The notes below the pieces were generated by a model. That model saw only the letters and a program-made list of their open reading frames with translations, was not told the DNA's origin and did not search any database. Made by a program: the position numbers and the translations under genes. From NCBI RefSeq assembly GCF_004331155.1, contig NZ_SJNZ01000009.1, positions 1 to 64,000 on the forward strand: DNA of 64,000 bases, written 5' to 3'. Source of the stretch: Acinetobacter terrestris (lineage in GTDB: Bacteria; Pseudomonadota; Gammaproteobacteria; Pseudomonadales; Moraxellaceae). Position 1 is the first letter of the stretch. Every line of letters starts with the position of its first letter. Positions 63,650 through 64,000 of this stretch are shown here, one piece after another.

Positions 63650-64000
63650 GAATTTCTTCCCATCAATTTACGATGAATTAACATGCCAATCATCATTGCG
63701 GCCATAAAATAAAGGGCTTGATAATATCCCAGACCAATCAAAGTCAGACTGGGTGCCGGGCAAATCCCTGCAATCCCCCAACCGATCACAAATATCAAAC
63801 TTCCCATTACAAGCTTGTAATCTATCTTATTATTTTTAGGTAAATCAATTATATATACATATGCTGTTTTGAGAGCCTGATTATGCATTTCCCTTCGAAA
63901 CAGAATAAATGCCACGGCGATTGCACCTAACATGACAAAGGTAAGGCTTGGCTCTTATTGGTGAAAAAATCTGGAAAATCTAATACTTTCTTAGAATTGG
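63646..64000 (-). pseudogene. YeeE/YedE-like (DUF6691) membrane protein, frameshifted and partial
   Basis: The minus-strand frame from 63933 encodes membrane segments such as LVMGSLIFVIGWGIAGICPA. Upstream, the normal continuation EPSLTFVMLGAIAVAF reaches a TAA at 63955-63957, while the preceding residues KVLDFPDFFTN lie in another frame. A one-base deletion near 63955-63960 explains this. The family is a half-size YeeE/YedE sulfur-compound transporter. The 5' part continues outside the window. Together with the interrupted MBL gene it forms a decayed sulfur operon. Confidence 0.75.

Overview
The window is a chromosomal segment of an Acinetobacter species. The evidence is the pmrCAB lipid A operon, the asa/tag-flavoured type VI secretion (T6SS) cluster without TssJ, the MesX/MesD methionine synthase pair, Acinetobacter-type dif-like sites, and an AT-rich base composition. 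I cannot assign a species.

Layout. 0-5.2 kb: a transposase tail, then dgkA and a PAP2 phosphatase converging on eptA-pmrA-pmrB; both transcription units carry a perfect match to the PmrA-box pattern. 5.3-9.5 kb: remnants of ISNCY-family insertion sequences around an HprSR/CusRS-like two-component system that is divergent from a GlcG-like protein and a periplasmic 5-hydroxyisourate hydrolase. Two dif-like (pdif) sites in opposite orientation enclose a pair of fused IS ends at 8.94-9.51 kb. 9.5-12.1 kb: isochorismatase-like hydrolase, secreted MBL hydrolase and a divergent GlxA-type regulator. 12.57-15.07 kb: an IS3-family element that has been hit exactly at its start codon by an IS30-family element. 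15.2-17.3 kb: photolyase and lipocalin.

17.7-33.5 kb is a stress and desiccation type region. It holds two extremely glutamine-rich disordered proteins, a hydrophilin-like protein, a KGG-type small protein, a general-stress SDR, a CinA-domain protein, a haem-oxygenase-like diiron protein next to KatE catalase, PpnP, an MFS transporter, OtsA/OtsB trehalose synthesis, a 30-residue zinc-ribbon-like peptide, a universal stress protein and a cold-shock protein. 33.7-40.4 kb: a DUF4385 protein, a decayed CocE/NonD hydrolase, and the folate-independent methionine synthase locus (MesX, MesD, flavin reductase).

At 40,549-40,576 there is a 28-bp site with the architecture and central hexamer of a chromosomal dif, so the window probably includes the replication terminus. 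An internally deleted ISNCY element starts 6 bp from its XerC arm, the same spacing seen at both pdif sites. A perfect 19-bp-stem terminator separates it from the T6SS cluster (41.0-61.7 kb). That cluster is arranged as two divergent arms: asaA-tssBC-hcp-tssEFG-asaB-tssM-(tagF remnant)-tagN, and tssH-tssA-tssK-tssL-asaD-tagX. The tagF repressor gene is reduced to 57 codons. The window ends with an alpha/beta hydrolase and a decayed sulfur operon (persulfide-dioxygenase-like MBL gene with an in-frame stop, YeeE/YedE-like gene with a frameshift).
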